Source: Gemmatimonadota bacterium
GTDB taxonomy: Bacteria; Gemmatimonadota; Gemmatimonadetes; Gemmatimonadales; Gemmatimonadaceae
DNA: 64,000 bases
Assembly (NCBI GenBank): GCA_028287235.1
Contig: JAQBQB010000008.1
Coordinates: 1 to 64,000, forward strand
Reading direction: 5' to 3'
Each line of letters begins with the position of its first letter. The first letter of the stretch is position 1. The notes under the pieces were generated by a model. It saw only the letters and a list, made by a program, of their open reading frames with translations. It was not told where the DNA came from and ran no database searches. Positions 7,783-16,393 of this stretch are shown in pieces. Position numbers and translations under genes: made by a program.

Positions 7783-8004
7783 ATGCCGACCTTCCCTGAT
7801 CCTCCGATCACAGCATCGCTCGACCGCCTTGGCGGCGCCCCCGTCTTCACCGGGACACGCGTCCCCGTCCAGTCGCTCATCGACTACCTCGAGGCGGGCC
7901 ACCCGCTCGATCAGTTCCTGGACGAGTTTCCAAGCGTCACACGCGAACATGCCATCGCCGTCTTGGAGATCGCCAAGCAGGCCCTGATCACTCCGGCGGC
8001 CTAG
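7783..8004 (+). CDS. DUF433 antitoxin-like protein
   Basis: A 73-residue DUF433 protein: GGAPVFTGTRVPVQSLIDYL is the family signature, followed by the helical DQFLDEFPSVTREHAIAVLE. DUF433 proteins are small DNA-binding antitoxins usually paired with a DUF5615 PIN-like toxin, as here. A CCTGGAG ribosome-binding site precedes the ATG. The 180-nt leader within the cassette includes TATCTT about 30 nt before the gene, a possible own promoter, which would suit a module that must be expressed wherever it lands. The partner gene starts 7 nt after the stop. Confidence 0.88.
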   Translation: MPTFPDPPITASLDRLGGAPVFTGTRVPVQSLIDYLEAGHPLDQFLDEFPSVTREHAIAVLEIAKQALITPAA

Positions 8005-8011
8005 CCGCCCC

Positions 8012-8332
8012 GTGCGCATCCTTCTCGACGGCAACCTGCCGCGGGCCTTCGGTGCGCTCCTTCCCGGATATCGCGTTCAAACCGTCCATGGACGTCGGTA
8101 GTCGGACCGAGACGACGGCCCGCTGCTCGATGCGGCAGAACCGGAGTTTGACGCCCTGCTTACGATGGATCAGAATCTCCGCTTCCAACAGAACCTTCGC
8201 GGCCGTCGCCTGCGCATCGTCCTCATCCGTGCACCGCGCAACACCGTCCCCGTGCTCGCTCCGATTGCGCCCGCAATTCTCGACGCCCTGCTTGCCATGG
8301 CCCCGGGCGACTTCTGTGTGGTTGGCGTCTAA
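8012..8332 (+). pseudogene. DUF5615 PIN-like toxin, interrupted by an amber codon
   Basis: GTG start, then RILLDGNLPRAFGALLPGY, a recognisable DUF5615 N-terminus with the metal-binding Asp, and later LLTMDQNLRFQQNLRG and IVLIRA, the conserved C-terminal core. Between them, at 8099-8101, TAG replaces what is TGG (Trp, in GWSD) in relatives. The frame is otherwise intact to a TAA inside the attC. The product would be a 29-residue fragment without the nuclease-like core. It forms one operon with the DUF433 gene, which remains intact. Confidence 0.85.
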
Positions 8333-8426
8333 CGAACGCTGAAGCTGACAAGGAATCTGCGGATTGCGCGCTGCTGCGCAGCGCGCTCTTATTTGACTTC
8401 CTTGCAGCTTAGCTCACGCGTTAGAC
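8327..8426 (+). repeat. attC site 11
   Basis: Left end GTCTAAC, right end GTTAGAC, common arms, tip GCGCGCTGCTGCGCAGCGCGC. It contains the toxin stop codon. Confidence 0.92.
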
Positions 8427-8449
8427 GACAACACAGTTCGTATTTCCTT

Positions 8450-9100
8450 ATGCTTGCATTCAGACTCCGCGTGCAGTGGCTTGGCGCCGCGGCGCTCATC
8501 GCGGTTGCGCCTCGTGCGAACGCTCAAGTCGCGGGAGCCCTGGGCGCGTTCATCGGCTACTATCGCCCATTTGGGAGCTTTGATCCGGCGTCTGTTTATT
8601 CCACCGACCTTCCGAATCAACCTTCAGATCTTCAGGGGCTAGCCGCCGGCGTTTCTGCCGCCATCTCTCTTACCGCACGCTTTGGGAGCGCGGCAACATT
8701 GGCGATGATACGGAGTGAGGTTCCTCAAATCACGACTCCGGGAGGGCCGCGTGGCCCGACCGGCGTTCAAATCTTGGTGGGAACCGTTGAGGGGCGCATC
8801 AATGTATTGCCGCGATCATACGCATCGCGCCTTTGGCTGGGCTTAGGCCCAGCCTTTGTCCGACATGGCGGCACCGCGTATTCGCGATATGGCTCACCCA
8901 CATCGCTCGGCGCAGCCGCAAGCCTCGAAGCTGTCGTTCCGCTTAGAACCCACCTGGAGTGGGCCACTGGGGCAACAGGCATGGCGTACACGATCGACGT
9001 CCCCATGCCGCCGGAATTGCGACTCAATCCAGGTAAGCTTGAGCATGGCAATCAGCGTGACGTGGTTTTTCGCACCGGCCTCGCCTGGAGATATCGCTGA
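8450..9100 (+). CDS. Cassette secreted protein, probable small beta-barrel
   Basis: A 216-residue exported protein with signal peptide LGAALIAVAPRANAQ-like leader (cleavage after NAQ, about residue 26). The mature part alternates polar and hydrophobic residues, has GLGPAFVRHGG and ends RTGLAWRYR, features of small outer-membrane beta-barrels. No named family. The start follows the attC core by 24 nt; the longer frame would begin inside the attC. Opening core and attC left end match exactly. Confidence 0.68.
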   Translation: MLAFRLRVQWLGAAALIAVAPRANAQVAGALGAFIGYYRPFGSFDPASVYSTDLPNQPSDLQGLAAGVSAAISLTARFGSAATLAMIRSEVPQITTPGGPRGPTGVQILVGTVEGRINVLPRSYASRLWLGLGPAFVRHGGTAYSRYGSPTSLGAAASLEAVVPLRTHLEWATGATGMAYTIDVPMPPELRLNPGKLEHGNQRDVVFRTGLAWRYR

Positions 9101-9106
9101 GCTGTC

Positions 9107-9200
9107 GTCTAACGATCGTTGAACCTGACGAGCGATTTCCGGATTGCTCGCTTCGCTCGCTTTTATTTGACTCGCTCGCAGGTTGACTCGGGCGTTAGCG
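9107..9200 (+). repeat. attC site 12
   Basis: Left end GTCTAAC, right end GTTAGCG (last base off consensus), arms GTTGAACCTGACGAGC and GCTCGCAGGTTGACT, tip CTCGCTTCGCTCG. The odd GTTAGCG is matched by CGCTAAC at the next attC. Confidence 0.9.
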
Positions 9201-9248
9201 TGCAACACACGTTGTTGCCCGCCGGAGTTCCTCGGTGCAGATTGCAGT

Positions 9249-9494
9249 ATGGCCAAACGCGCCGTCGACCTCGACCAGCTCAAGCAGCTTCCGGTCACCG
9301 AGCGGCTTCAGCTTGTTGAGGACCTCTGGGATTCGATCGCCGATGAGGCGCCAGATGCCGCGTTCCCGGTCTCGCCTGAGCTCGCAGCTGAACTGACTCA
9401 GCGCCTCGCCGAGCACCGCGCTAATCCCGACGCCGCGCGACCGTGGACCGACGTGCGTGCCGAGATCCTTGCCCGCGGTCAATCCAAGCCGTAG
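9249..9494 (+). CDS. TIGR02574-type addiction-module antitoxin
   Basis: An 81-residue acidic protein of the 'putative addiction module component' family: LKQLPVTERLQLVEDLWDSI, then VSPELAAELTQRLAEHRANPD and a WTDV segment, the usual layout of antitoxins that precede ParE/RelE-type toxins. ATG start within the cassette leader. The toxin gene begins 6 nt after the stop, so the pair is one transcript. Confidence 0.87.
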   Translation: MAKRAVDLDQLKQLPVTERLQLVEDLWDSIADEAPDAAFPVSPELAAELTQRLAEHRANPDAARPWTDVRAEILARGQSKP

Positions 9495-9500
9495 GTCAGC

Positions 9501-9813
9501 ATGGCCCCTGACCGCGCCGCGGTCGTCCTCTCCCAACGCGCCGCCGGTGAGGTGCAGGCGGCAGTCGCGTGGTATGATGCGCAGGGCCTAGGCTTGGGGA
9601 ACGAGTTCCTTCACGCGGTCGATGGCGCCGTTACTCAGATCAGTCAGCGGCCGCACAGTTTCCCAACGATCACGGCCGACGTGCATCGAGCGCTGGTGCG
9701 CCGATTCCCCCTACGGCATCTTCTTCGCCATCGAGCCAACCTCGGTCGTCATCCTCGCCATTCTTCACACGCATCGGCACCCGCGCCGTTGGCCATCACG
9801 ACCTGCACGCTAA
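9501..9813 (+). pseudogene. ParE/RelE-family toxin, frameshifted
   Basis: Reads VVLSQRAAGEVQAAVAWYDAQ, GLGNEFLHAVD and RALVRRFP in the first frame, a typical ParE/RelE-superfamily toxin. The conserved continuation YGIFFAIE, VVILAILHTHRHPRRW lies in the next frame. The switch is at a run of five C (9707-9711); removing one C restores RRFPYGIFF. The restored frame ends at a TAA inside the attC. As given, the toxin loses its last third, and the first frame runs on into attC sequence. A sequencing slip in the homopolymer is an alternative. Confidence 0.86.
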
Positions 9814-9907
9814 CGAACGCTGAAGCTGACAAGGGAGCTGCTGATTGCGCTCGGCTGCGCCGAGCGCTCTTATTTGATTCCCTTGCAGCTTAGCTCGGGC
9901 GTTAGGT
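9808..9907 (+). repeat. attC site 13
   Basis: Left end CGCTAAC, right end GTTAGGT, common arms, tip GCGCTCGGCTGCGCCGAGCGC. Confidence 0.92.
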
Positions 9908-9920
9908 GTCATCCAATCTC

Positions 9921-10640
9921 ATGAGACTCATCACCTGGAATTGTAAAGGCGCCTTCGCTCGGAAACATGCTTCGATCGCATCCCTCAAGCCGGACGTCCT
10001 AGTTCTGCCTGAGGCAGCACGGATGGTCGGGCTGGAGCACGTCCTCGGCGAATCGCCTGTCAATTCCGTCGAGTGGATTGGCGACAATCCTCAGAAGGGG
10101 CTCGCCGTCGTTTCGTATGGCGAGTACTCCTTGCGGGTTCACGAGGCGTATGATCCGCGGCTGCGCTGGATCCTCCCTCTCGATATTGAGGGGCCGATCT
10201 CATTCACGTTGATCGCGGTGTGGGCGATGCCCGATCAGGAGACGGGTCGCCTTTACGCACGATGCCTGTTCGATGCGTGTGACACATACAGGACGCTGCT
10301 GGAATCGCCCCGGGTTGTCGTTGGCGGCGACTTTAACAACAATGTGCACTTCGATACGCCTCGCCACCCTCTGAAATTCGCAACCCTGCTTTCAACTCTA
10401 GAGTCGCTTGGCCTCCGGAGCCTATACCACCTTGACCGTGGCTGCGTTCACGGCGCGGAGCCGGAGCCGACGTTCTTCCTGTATCACCGAGCGGAGGAAG
10501 ATCATCACATTGATTTTGTCTTTGCTAAGCCCGCGCTCACCGATCTCGGATTCTCCGTGACGATCGGCGACCACGCCACGTGGGCCAAAGCCAGCGACCA
10601 CATGCCGCTGGCCTGTACTTTTGGCCCCGTCTCGCAATGA
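9921..10640 (+). CDS. Endonuclease/exonuclease/phosphatase-family protein
   Basis: A 239-residue cytosolic protein of the metal-dependent EEP superfamily (exonuclease III/DNase I fold). Landmarks in order: ITWNCKGAF (metal-site Asn), LPEA (catalytic Glu), GGDFNNN (Asp/Asn), HHIDFVFA (Asp) and SDHMPL (terminal Asp-His). All catalytic positions appear present. The substrate could be DNA or a phosphoester; it cannot be told from sequence. The ATG at the sixth codon of the longer frame is preferred because the upstream GTG lies in the attC core. Opening core and attC left end match exactly. Confidence 0.88.
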   Translation: MRLITWNCKGAFARKHASIASLKPDVLVLPEAARMVGLEHVLGESPVNSVEWIGDNPQKGLAVVSYGEYSLRVHEAYDPRLRWILPLDIEGPISFTLIAVWAMPDQETGRLYARCLFDACDTYRTLLESPRVVVGGDFNNNVHFDTPRHPLKFATLLSTLESLGLRSLYHLDRGCVHGAEPEPTFFLYHRAEEDHHIDFVFAKPALTDLGFSVTIGDHATWAKASDHMPLACTFGPVSQ

Positions 10641-10641
10641 C

Positions 10642-10739
10642 ACCTAACGAACGCTGCACTTGACGGGCGATTTAAGGATTGCGCATGCTCGGCATGCGCT
10701 TTTATTTGACTCGCCCGCAAGTGAGCTCGGGCGTTAGTC
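10642..10739 (+). repeat. attC site 14
   Basis: Left end ACCTAAC, right end GTTAGTC, arms GAACGCTGCACTTGACGGGC and GCCCGCAAGTGAGCT, tip GCGCATGCTCGGCATGCGC. It starts one base after the gene's stop codon. Confidence 0.9.
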
Positions 10740-10755
10740 ACACGAACACGCTTCA

Positions 10756-11676
10756 ATGAATCTTAGATTTCGAGTGCTAGCGGCGTCCGTCGCGTTGGTC
10801 GGTGCGAGCGGAGCCTCCGCACAGGGGCCAGCACGCCGAGATACTATCTCGAGGGCCGCGTCGATCGCGATCCGCTACGACTCTGTCGGCCAGAATCAGC
10901 TTCGGCTCGTGAGCAACAGGTACCTCTTCGCGCGTGCATATCGACCAGACACCACACGGGCTGTGGTGCTCCACGAACTTTCGCAGCAAAGTTGCTGCAT
11001 CAGAGGAGAGCGCGATACCTGGGGCACCTTTACGATTGAAGCGTGGCCAGACAGCGCCAACGGACGTACGCCTTTATGGCACGCGACCGTCGACGCAGAC
11101 GAGGGTGAAATCCGCGGCGATTTCTATCGCACAATTACCCGCGGATGCTGCGATTCGCCGGATCAGCTGGTTTTCTTTGACCTCCTTTCCGGAGGCCCAG
11201 CGTTCTTTGCCACCACGGGACGACAGGACGAGCAATGGAGCCGAGACCTTCCGTCGGTTCGAGATGCCGAGAGCCGACAACTTCGATTTGTTGCGTTCCA
11301 AGAGGCGAATGCCGTCCAGCCGTCACAGCGGCTCACTCTGGCGCGCGAAGCCGTTGGCGTCCTTCAGTACGGCCCGTCACGTGGGGCAAGCAGCCGAATC
11401 GCGGTCCAGCGAGCGTCAGGCGACGGGAAAGAATATTTCCTGACCGACGTTCGTTTCATTGTTGGTGGTAAGCTTCAACCAGCCGGCGAGGCAACGCTAT
11501 TTCCGCTGAAGCGGGGCAAGCACTCCGGGTTTTCTGGATTCGCGATTCGTTTGCGCGTTACGTCATATGATGCGCCGATCGCGGTCGTCACGATTCCCGT
11601 CAACGGGGATTCGCCGGTACTGAGTCGAGCTACCGTGCCTCGTGGCTTTGCGCTGCACGCAATTCCTTCGCGTTGA
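10756..11676 (+). CDS. Cassette secreted protein of unknown function
   Basis: A 306-residue exported protein: signal peptide ending GASGASAQ at about residue 23. The mature part has two Cys pairs (SCCIRGERD and GCCDSPDQ) about 55 residues apart that could form disulphides, and is otherwise beta-rich (GTFTIEAW, LVFFDLLSGG). ATG start 17 nt after the attC core. No family recognised. It is the longest gene of the array and has no recognisable partner. Confidence 0.72.
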   Translation: MNLRFRVLAASVALVGASGASAQGPARRDTISRAASIAIRYDSVGQNQLRLVSNRYLFARAYRPDTTRAVVLHELSQQSCCIRGERDTWGTFTIEAWPDSANGRTPLWHATVDADEGEIRGDFYRTITRGCCDSPDQLVFFDLLSGGPAFFATTGRQDEQWSRDLPSVRDAESRQLRFVAFQEANAVQPSQRLTLAREAVGVLQYGPSRGASSRIAVQRASGDGKEYFLTDVRFIVGGKLQPAGEATLFPLKRGKHSGFSGFAIRLRVTSYDAPIAVVTIPVNGDSPVLSRATVPRGFALHAIPSR

Positions 11677-11691
11677 GTTCCTCTAGCCGGT

Positions 11692-11791
11692 GGCTAACGA
11701 ACGCTGAAGCTGACAAGGAATCTGCGGATTGCGCGCGACTGCGCCCCGCGCTCTTATTGGACTTCCTTGCAGCTTAGCTCGGGCGTTAGAC
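11692..11791 (+). repeat. attC site 15
   Basis: Left end GGCTAAC, right end GTTAGAC, common arms, tip GCGCGCGACTGCGCCCCGCGC (imperfect). Confidence 0.9.
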
Positions 11792-11809
11792 CGCCACGGG
11801 ATACCAACT

Positions 11810-12544
11810 ATGGACGACTTGTACGACGCAATCGCCTCGGGTGCTGAGCTTTCGTCGGTCGCAGCCCGCGAGCTGCACGAGCGCGGCTTCGTGGTGCTAC
11901 CCGGCCCGGTGGCGTCCGCCGAAATGGAGCGGGCGACCAACGTGTACGACGCCATGCTGGCGTCGGCGAGCGTTCACGACGTTCACGCTGGCAGCACAAC
12001 AACCCGGGTCAACGATTTTGTCAACCGTGGCAATGAGTTCGATGCTCTCTACGTCTTTCCGCCTCTGCTCCAAGCGTGTTGTCGCACCATCGGTGGAGGT
12101 TTCAAGCTCAGCTCACTGCATGCGCGCACCCTGCGTCCGCACACTGCCGCGCAGGAGCTACATGTCGATGTAGATCGTGCTTCGGCCGATTGGCCGCTGG
12201 TCGGCTTCATTCTGATGATCGACGAATTCCGCCCCGATAACGGAGCCACGCGTTTCGTGCCGGGCACGCACCACTGGTCACACAAGCCGGAGGCGGTCAT
12301 GACAGATCGCCGCGCCGACTACGACGGTCAGCTTCTCGCGACCGGCCCAGCAGGTTCGCTCATCGTATTCAACGGGTCGACGTGGCACGGGCACGCGGCT
12401 AATACGTCGGACGGACCGCGCCGCTCCCTTCAGGGTGCGTTCATCCCGCGAACGGGGCGCGCGGCGACTGACTTCTCTGGACGCATGCGATCAGAGACGC
12501 GCGAACGACTCGGCGCGGTTGCACGCTATGTGCTCTCACTTTAG
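11810..12544 (+). CDS. Phytanoyl-CoA dioxygenase (PhyH)-like Fe(II)/2-oxoglutarate oxygenase
   Basis: A 244-residue cytosolic protein of the PhyH family. The iron ligands are visible as HVDVDR (HxD) and the distal His in TWHGHAANTS; the 2-oxoglutarate-binding Arg is in GPRRSLQGAF. FVPGTHHWSH is the conserved strand-turn between them, and GFVVLPGPV is the usual N-terminal block. Members hydroxylate small or lipid-like substrates; the substrate here is unknown. ATG start just after the attC core. Opening GTTAGAC and attC GTCTAAC match, so it is a genuine cassette and one of the few with a clear metabolic enzyme. Confidence 0.9.
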   Translation: MDDLYDAIASGAELSSVAARELHERGFVVLPGPVASAEMERATNVYDAMLASASVHDVHAGSTTTRVNDFVNRGNEFDALYVFPPLLQACCRTIGGGFKLSSLHARTLRPHTAAQELHVDVDRASADWPLVGFILMIDEFRPDNGATRFVPGTHHWSHKPEAVMTDRRADYDGQLLATGPAGSLIVFNGSTWHGHAANTSDGPRRSLQGAFIPRTGRAATDFSGRMRSETRERLGAVARYVLSL

Positions 12545-12594
12545 CCGAGGACACGGCCTCACGACTGCGGCAGCAGCGGCGCCTCGCGCAGGCG

Positions 12595-12694
12595 GTCTAA
12601 CGTTACGTTGCAGCAGACGGGCGAACTGAGGATGGCGCCTGCTGCCGCAGGCGCTTGTGTTTGACTCGCCCGCAGCTGAACTCTGGCGTTAGCC
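12595..12694 (+). repeat. attC site 16
   Basis: Left end GTCTAAC, right end GTTAGCC, arms GTTACGTTGCAGCAGACGGGC and GCCCGCAGCTGAACT, tip GCGCCTGCTGCCGCAGGCGC. It is the last site before the disrupted block. Confidence 0.9.
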
Positions 12695-12704
12695 GGCTAC
12701 ACAC

Positions 12705-12836
12705 ATGTCTGAGGAGCAACGAGGCAGTCCCGTCGAGTGGATTCCATGGCATCGGGCCGTGGTAATGCAGTTGCGTCGAGACATCCGGCCGGAGAGTATG
12801 ACGTTGGTCCAGAAAAGGCGGACAGGTCAGAACTAG
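12705..12836 (+). pseudogene. 5' end of a cassette gene, cut by an IS3 fragment
   Basis: ATG 10 nt after the attC core opens a frame MSEEQRGSPVEWIPWHRAVV that fits the position of a cassette gene. From about codon 32 the sequence is IS3 end (TGACGTTGGTCCAGA) and the frame closes at TAG after 43 residues. The original gene cannot be identified. Confidence 0.5.
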
Positions 12837-13075
12837 AGTAAGTTCGCTTCGCGGTCCGCTCCACTTCCCAAGGAGAGCGAACGAGGAAGCGGTCGAAATT
12901 CGGCGAGGAGCAGATGGCGTATGCGCTCCGGCAGGTCGAACGTGGAACGGCCGTCGCCGACGTGTGTCGTCAGCTCGGCGTGAGCGAAGCCACGGTCTAC
13001 GTCCGGAAGAAACAGTACGCCCACTTGGGTATGAGCGAGCTGCGGCGGCTCCGCTCTCGGGGAATGGCGCCGTAG
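12799..13075 (+). mobile_element. IS3-family left end with truncated orfA
   Basis: Begins with TGACGT, then carries an in-frame OrfA segment: KRSKFGEEQMAYALRQVE, GTAVADVCRQLGVSEATVY and MSELRRLRSRGMAP, a helix-turn-helix typical of IS3 OrfA. No start codon is found for it, and it stops after LRR where OrfA normally continues into a leucine-zipper region. So it is a 5' fragment. The other half of such an element (OrfB end) lies at the left edge of the window. Confidence 0.75.
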
Positions 13076-13323
13076 AGATTGTCAAACCGCGTTATGATAT
13101 CAAAGATGGTCGAGGCTTTGCCGATCGATTCAAAGACGAATCCGGTCGCGCTGCAGGCATTCATGGAGTCGCGCAGCACTCATGAGTGTTTTGAGATAGC
13201 CATCGAGGACTTCGGTGAGAGACCGAGCCCGTCTTGGTCCGGGACGTGGCGCCCGAACATCGGCTTCCTGGCAAGCTGCTCGACGAACAGCTCATGAATA
13301 TCGTCGCAGGCGCTGCCGCTCTC
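13076..13323. other. Region without a supported gene
   Basis: Short overlapping frames on both strands, none with recognisable motifs or a ribosome-binding site. It separates the IS3 fragment from a reverse-strand membrane-protein gene and may be mobile-element debris. Confidence 0.4.
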
Positions 13324-13767
13324 TCAGGCGCGTGCAGATCGCGTTTGCAAGTAGCGGACGGGAAGGGCGAGAACCCCGCCGAGAATCGCCTCAAGGACGG
13401 TAATCCCGGAAAGCGACGCGAGAGCTGCGAGGGTTGCAGCTGTGACCAGCCCATTTGATACGCCGAGCTGGGCGGGGGTCGGATGCATGACATGAAGCGC
13501 GATCGTCACGACGATGCTGATTCCTACGAATGCGATGACGCCGGCTATCAGAGCCGCGGCGAGGGTTGCCGCAAGCCCTGTCCGTAGCCGATGCGTTGCT
13601 GGTTGACGCGTCGCGAGCCAGAACGCGGTTGCACCGGTGATCGGCGGCCAAATCATCGGCCACGAGTACACGTTGGGGAATGACGCGTGGATAGTGAACA
13701 CGATCCCGCCGACGATTCCGACCCACCACACGATACTGCGAAACGAGCGCATCGAGGGGCTCCGCAA
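13324..13767 (-). CDS. Small integral membrane protein
   Basis: A 147-residue hydrophobic protein with four predicted TM helices (about 9-27, 34-50, 65-92 and 102-130). It is on the strand opposite to all array genes. A later in-frame ATG (at 13752) gives an alternative start. No family recognised. It lies between the IS3 fragment and a decayed attC, so it may be the remains of a reverse-oriented cassette. Confidence 0.55.
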   Translation of the reverse strand: MRSPSMRSFRSIVWWVGIVGGIVFTIHASFPNVYSWPMIWPPITGATAFWLATRQPATHRLRTGLAATLAAALIAGVIAFVGISIVVTIALHVMHPTPAQLGVSNGLVTAATLAALASLSGITVLEAILGGVLALPVRYLQTRSARA

Positions 13768-13942
13768 GTTGCCGTCGTCGCGTGTTGCAGATCACGGGCC
13801 AGTGAACTCGACTGCGTCAGGGCCGCCTAGAAAACGAGACCCGACATGTCCAGGGTAGCCCCGGCAGGTGCCCGAAAGTCGCGCTGCATTCTTCACAGGC
13901 GCGGATCACTTTCTCCGCATCATCACCAAGATCGAAGCTACG

Positions 13943-14036
13943 CCTCGCGAAGCGCTGGTTGAGTGCCAATATTGAGTACGCTGGCTCCGCGAGCGTTCTT
14001 GTATGACCCCTTTGCATCTTGGCTATGGGGTCATAT
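13943..14036 (+). repeat. Decayed attC
   Basis: The order of elements is recognisable but eroded: a left arm GAAGCGCTGGTTGAGTG, a tip ACGCTGGCTCCGCGAGCGT, then CTTGTATGACCCC and TTTGCATCTTGGCTATGGGG, corresponding to CTTATTTGATTCC and TTTGCAGCTTAGCTAGGG of intact sites. Both terminal cores are lost. It marks an old cassette boundary. Confidence 0.6.
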
Positions 14037-14097
14037 GGCCACAAGGTTCCTCGGTCCGTACCGCGCTCCTTGCTGCGAATCCGCCCGCGTCTCACCC

Positions 14098-14250
14098 TTC
14101 GGACACCGGCACGCGGATGCCGAGGAAGCGATCGCCTTCGCCGTACTGGCCTGGGCCCGTCTTGAAGAAACGTTGAAGAAGGGCGGCGGCGTCAGGATCG
14201 CCCGCTTTGCGCAGGCGACGCCGGGCGGTGGCGAGTGTGGGTGGCTTTGA
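14098..14250 (-). pseudogene. DNA alkylation repair (AlkD-like) gene, N-terminal fragment
   Basis: The minus strand encodes [40 protein letters not shown] and VPV, the conserved opening of AlkD-type HEAT-like DNA glycosylases ([16 protein letters not shown] is the family signature). The frame then ends within three codons, and nothing further of the roughly 230-residue enzyme remains. It starts about 30 nt after the end of the IPT lipoprotein gene on the same strand, so a chromosomal gene pair was cut here, next to the decayed attC. Confidence 0.7.
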
Positions 14251-14281
14251 CGATGGCGTAGGTGTCTCCGAGCTCGTGGCG

Positions 14282-16387
14282 TCAGCGAATGAAGTAAACC
14301 GCGCCGTTGTCGCTGGTGGCCAGCAGAACGGTTCCACCCGCGCCGTACGCGAGGCTTTTGGCCGTTCCAGGAATTGTCACGCTGCGAATGACGCGCGCGT
14401 TGGCGACGTCGACGAATTGAATCGTTCCGCTGGAGCTCGACGCGACCGCGAGCTGCGTTTGGTCGGCGCTGAGTACCACTGTCGTGGCGTTGGCCGGCAC
14501 GCCGGGAACCATGGTGACGGTGCCGCTCACGAGATCGACGATCGCGAGGCCATCGGCCTCGGCGACGAAAGCGCGGCGGCCGTCGCTCGTTGCGGCGACG
14601 TCGTTCGGCGCAGCAGAGAGCGCGTAGCGGCGAGTGATGGCGTTCGTCGCCATGTCGGTCGCAATGAGCTCTTTTCGCGACGCCGACGCAACGTAGAGCA
14701 CCGCCGGTGACGTGCTCCCGGCGAGCGCATTCGCCGAGCCTCCGATGTCGACAGTCGCGACGATTTTTCCGGCGGTCACGTCGACGGCGTCAACGATGCC
14801 CTGGTCGAGAGCGACGTAGACGTTGCTCGACGGAGATCGCGCGATGGCGTGCAGCGACGACGGCAGCTTGACGGTCGCGGTGGTCTTGCCGGTCACATAC
14901 GTCCCAAGACCGGGGTCCACGATGTCGCACTCATGCGTTCGGCAAATGCTTGCCGACGCGAAGATCGTGTCGGCCAACGCGGTGACTGCGGACGCGGCGG
15001 AGAATCGCATGGGGCCGGCGAGACCGGTCAGCGCCTGGCTCGATGGCGTGACCGCTCCCTGCAACGCTCCGGAGCTACCGACGACATAGAAGATTCCGTT
15101 TTGCGCGACCACCGCCCGATCGACGATGCCGCTTGGCGCAACGCGCAACGAATCCACTCGGCTTCCCGTCACGTGACTTACCGCGATCGCCGGCGCCACC
15201 GGTATGGAGCTACCTGGCGAGGAACCGCCGCCGACAAAGGTGCGCGGGCTCTCCGCGGTAAACGCTCCTGGATTCGCGACGGTGAGCACGATGGGCGCGG
15301 TGCCGTCGCCGGGCGCGAGGGTCACGAGCAGGGACGTCGCGGTGCGCGGCGTCGTGGTGCGGTCGTTGCCGTTCACTCGCGCTACGGCGCCTTTGACGAA
15401 GCGTTGGCCGGTGATGAGCAAATACGAATAGCCGGCGCGCACCGTGTCGGGGAATACGCTCGTGATCGCGGGAACCGGACTCAGAAGCGTGAAGTGGTTG
15501 AAGCCCAGGTCCAGCGCGCCGCTTCCCGGCGGAGGATTCGACACGTTGACGCCGAGCAGACCCGGAGTGACCTGGAGCGTGTCGGGCAGCGTGAAAGTGA
15601 TCTTGTCGCCGCGCGGATCGATCACCGGCGCCGCGGCCGCGACACCGTTCACCGACACGATCGCGCCCTGATCGAAGTTGTGCCCCGTCAGCGTGATGGT
15701 GATCGGCCCGGTACCGATGGTACCGCTCGACGGAGTGATCTGATTGATGACCGGCTGAAATCCGCCGGCGATGATCGTGACCGCGCCCGACTCACCGCCG
15801 CCGGGCGCGGGATTGTGAACGTCGAAAGTGAGCGTGCGTCTCGGATCGCACTCGTGGGTCAGCACCTCGAACACGAAGCCGCGCGGACCGGGCCGCTCGA
15901 GCTGAATGAGGCTGTCGTCCACAGTCACGGTGGTCGCGAGACTGAAGCCCGACCCAAACACCGACAGCCAGGTGAAATCGCACGAGCTGGAACGCCTGGC
16001 GATATGTACTGAGTCCACGTGCGGCCGCGGATACACCGTTGCGATGTGCGCTGGCGCGGATCGAACGGGCGGAGCGCTCTGCTTCTCCACCACGATGGTA
16101 TGCGCGCTGGCAACCGCGAGATCAGCCGGCTGAAGATCGACGCGCAGGCTTCCCGCGTCGACGAATGTCGTCACGCGTGGCAGGCTGTCGATGAGCACGC
16201 GGTCGCTCGCGTCGAATCCGCTGCCGGCAACAACGATCGTCGCGCCGGTGTCGATTGCCGTCAGCAGCGTCTCGGGAGAGACGGACAGAATGCTGAGATC
16301 GTGCTGATCGTTTGGCGCTGCCGTTCGGCTCTCGCAGCCGGCCACCCAGGCGAGCCCAACCAGTAGCGTGACCAAATACCGGCGCAT
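14282..16387 (-). CDS. Surface lipoprotein with IPT/TIG domains and a beta-propeller
   Basis: A 701-residue lipoprotein: leader [18 protein letters not shown] with the lipobox Cys at residue 18. Several IPT/TIG immunoglobulin-like domains follow (each with a pattern like [20 protein letters not shown] and VSVNG), then a C-terminal region of YVTN-type repeats ([37 protein letters not shown]) that would form a propeller. Probably anchored at the outer membrane; ligand unknown. The chosen ATG has TACATT six bases upstream, and the longer frame would begin in attC 17. It runs against the cassette array and is of chromosomal type. Confidence 0.85.
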   Translation of the reverse strand: MRRYLVTLLVGLAWVAGCESRTAAPNDQHDLSILSVSPETLLTAIDTGATIVVAGSGFDASDRVLIDSLPRVTTFVDAGSLRVDLQPADLAVASAHTIVVEKQSAPPVRSAPAHIATVYPRPHVDSVHIARRSSSCDFTWLSVFGSGFSLATTVTVDDSLIQLERPGPRGFVFEVLTHECDPRRTLTFDVHNPAPGGGESGAVTIIAGGFQPVINQITPSSGTIGTGPITITLTGHNFDQGAIVSVNGVAAAAPVIDPRGDKITFTLPDTLQVTPGLLGVNVSNPPPGSGALDLGFNHFTLLSPVPAITSVFPDTVRAGYSYLLITGQRFVKGAVARVNGNDRTTTPRTATSLLVTLAPGDGTAPIVLTVANPGAFTAESPRTFVGGGSSPGSSIPVAPAIAVSHVTGSRVDSLRVAPSGIVDRAVVAQNGIFYVVGSSGALQGAVTPSSQALTGLAGPMRFSAASAVTALADTIFASASICRTHECDIVDPGLGTYVTGKTTATVKLPSSLHAIARSPSSNVYVALDQGIVDAVDVTAGKIVATVDIGGSANALAGSTSPAVLYVASASRKELIATDMATNAITRRYALSAAPNDVAATSDGRRAFVAEADGLAIVDLVSGTVTMVPGVPANATTVVLSADQTQLAVASSSSGTIQFVDVANARVIRSVTIPGTAKSLAYGAGGTVLLATSDNGAVYFIR

Positions 16388-16393
16388 TCTCCG

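Noticed and set aside
14849-16012. A 387-residue plus-strand frame opposite the IPT lipoprotein
   Set aside because: Arg-rich shadow without motifs; the minus-strand gene has a lipobox and repeated IPT domains.
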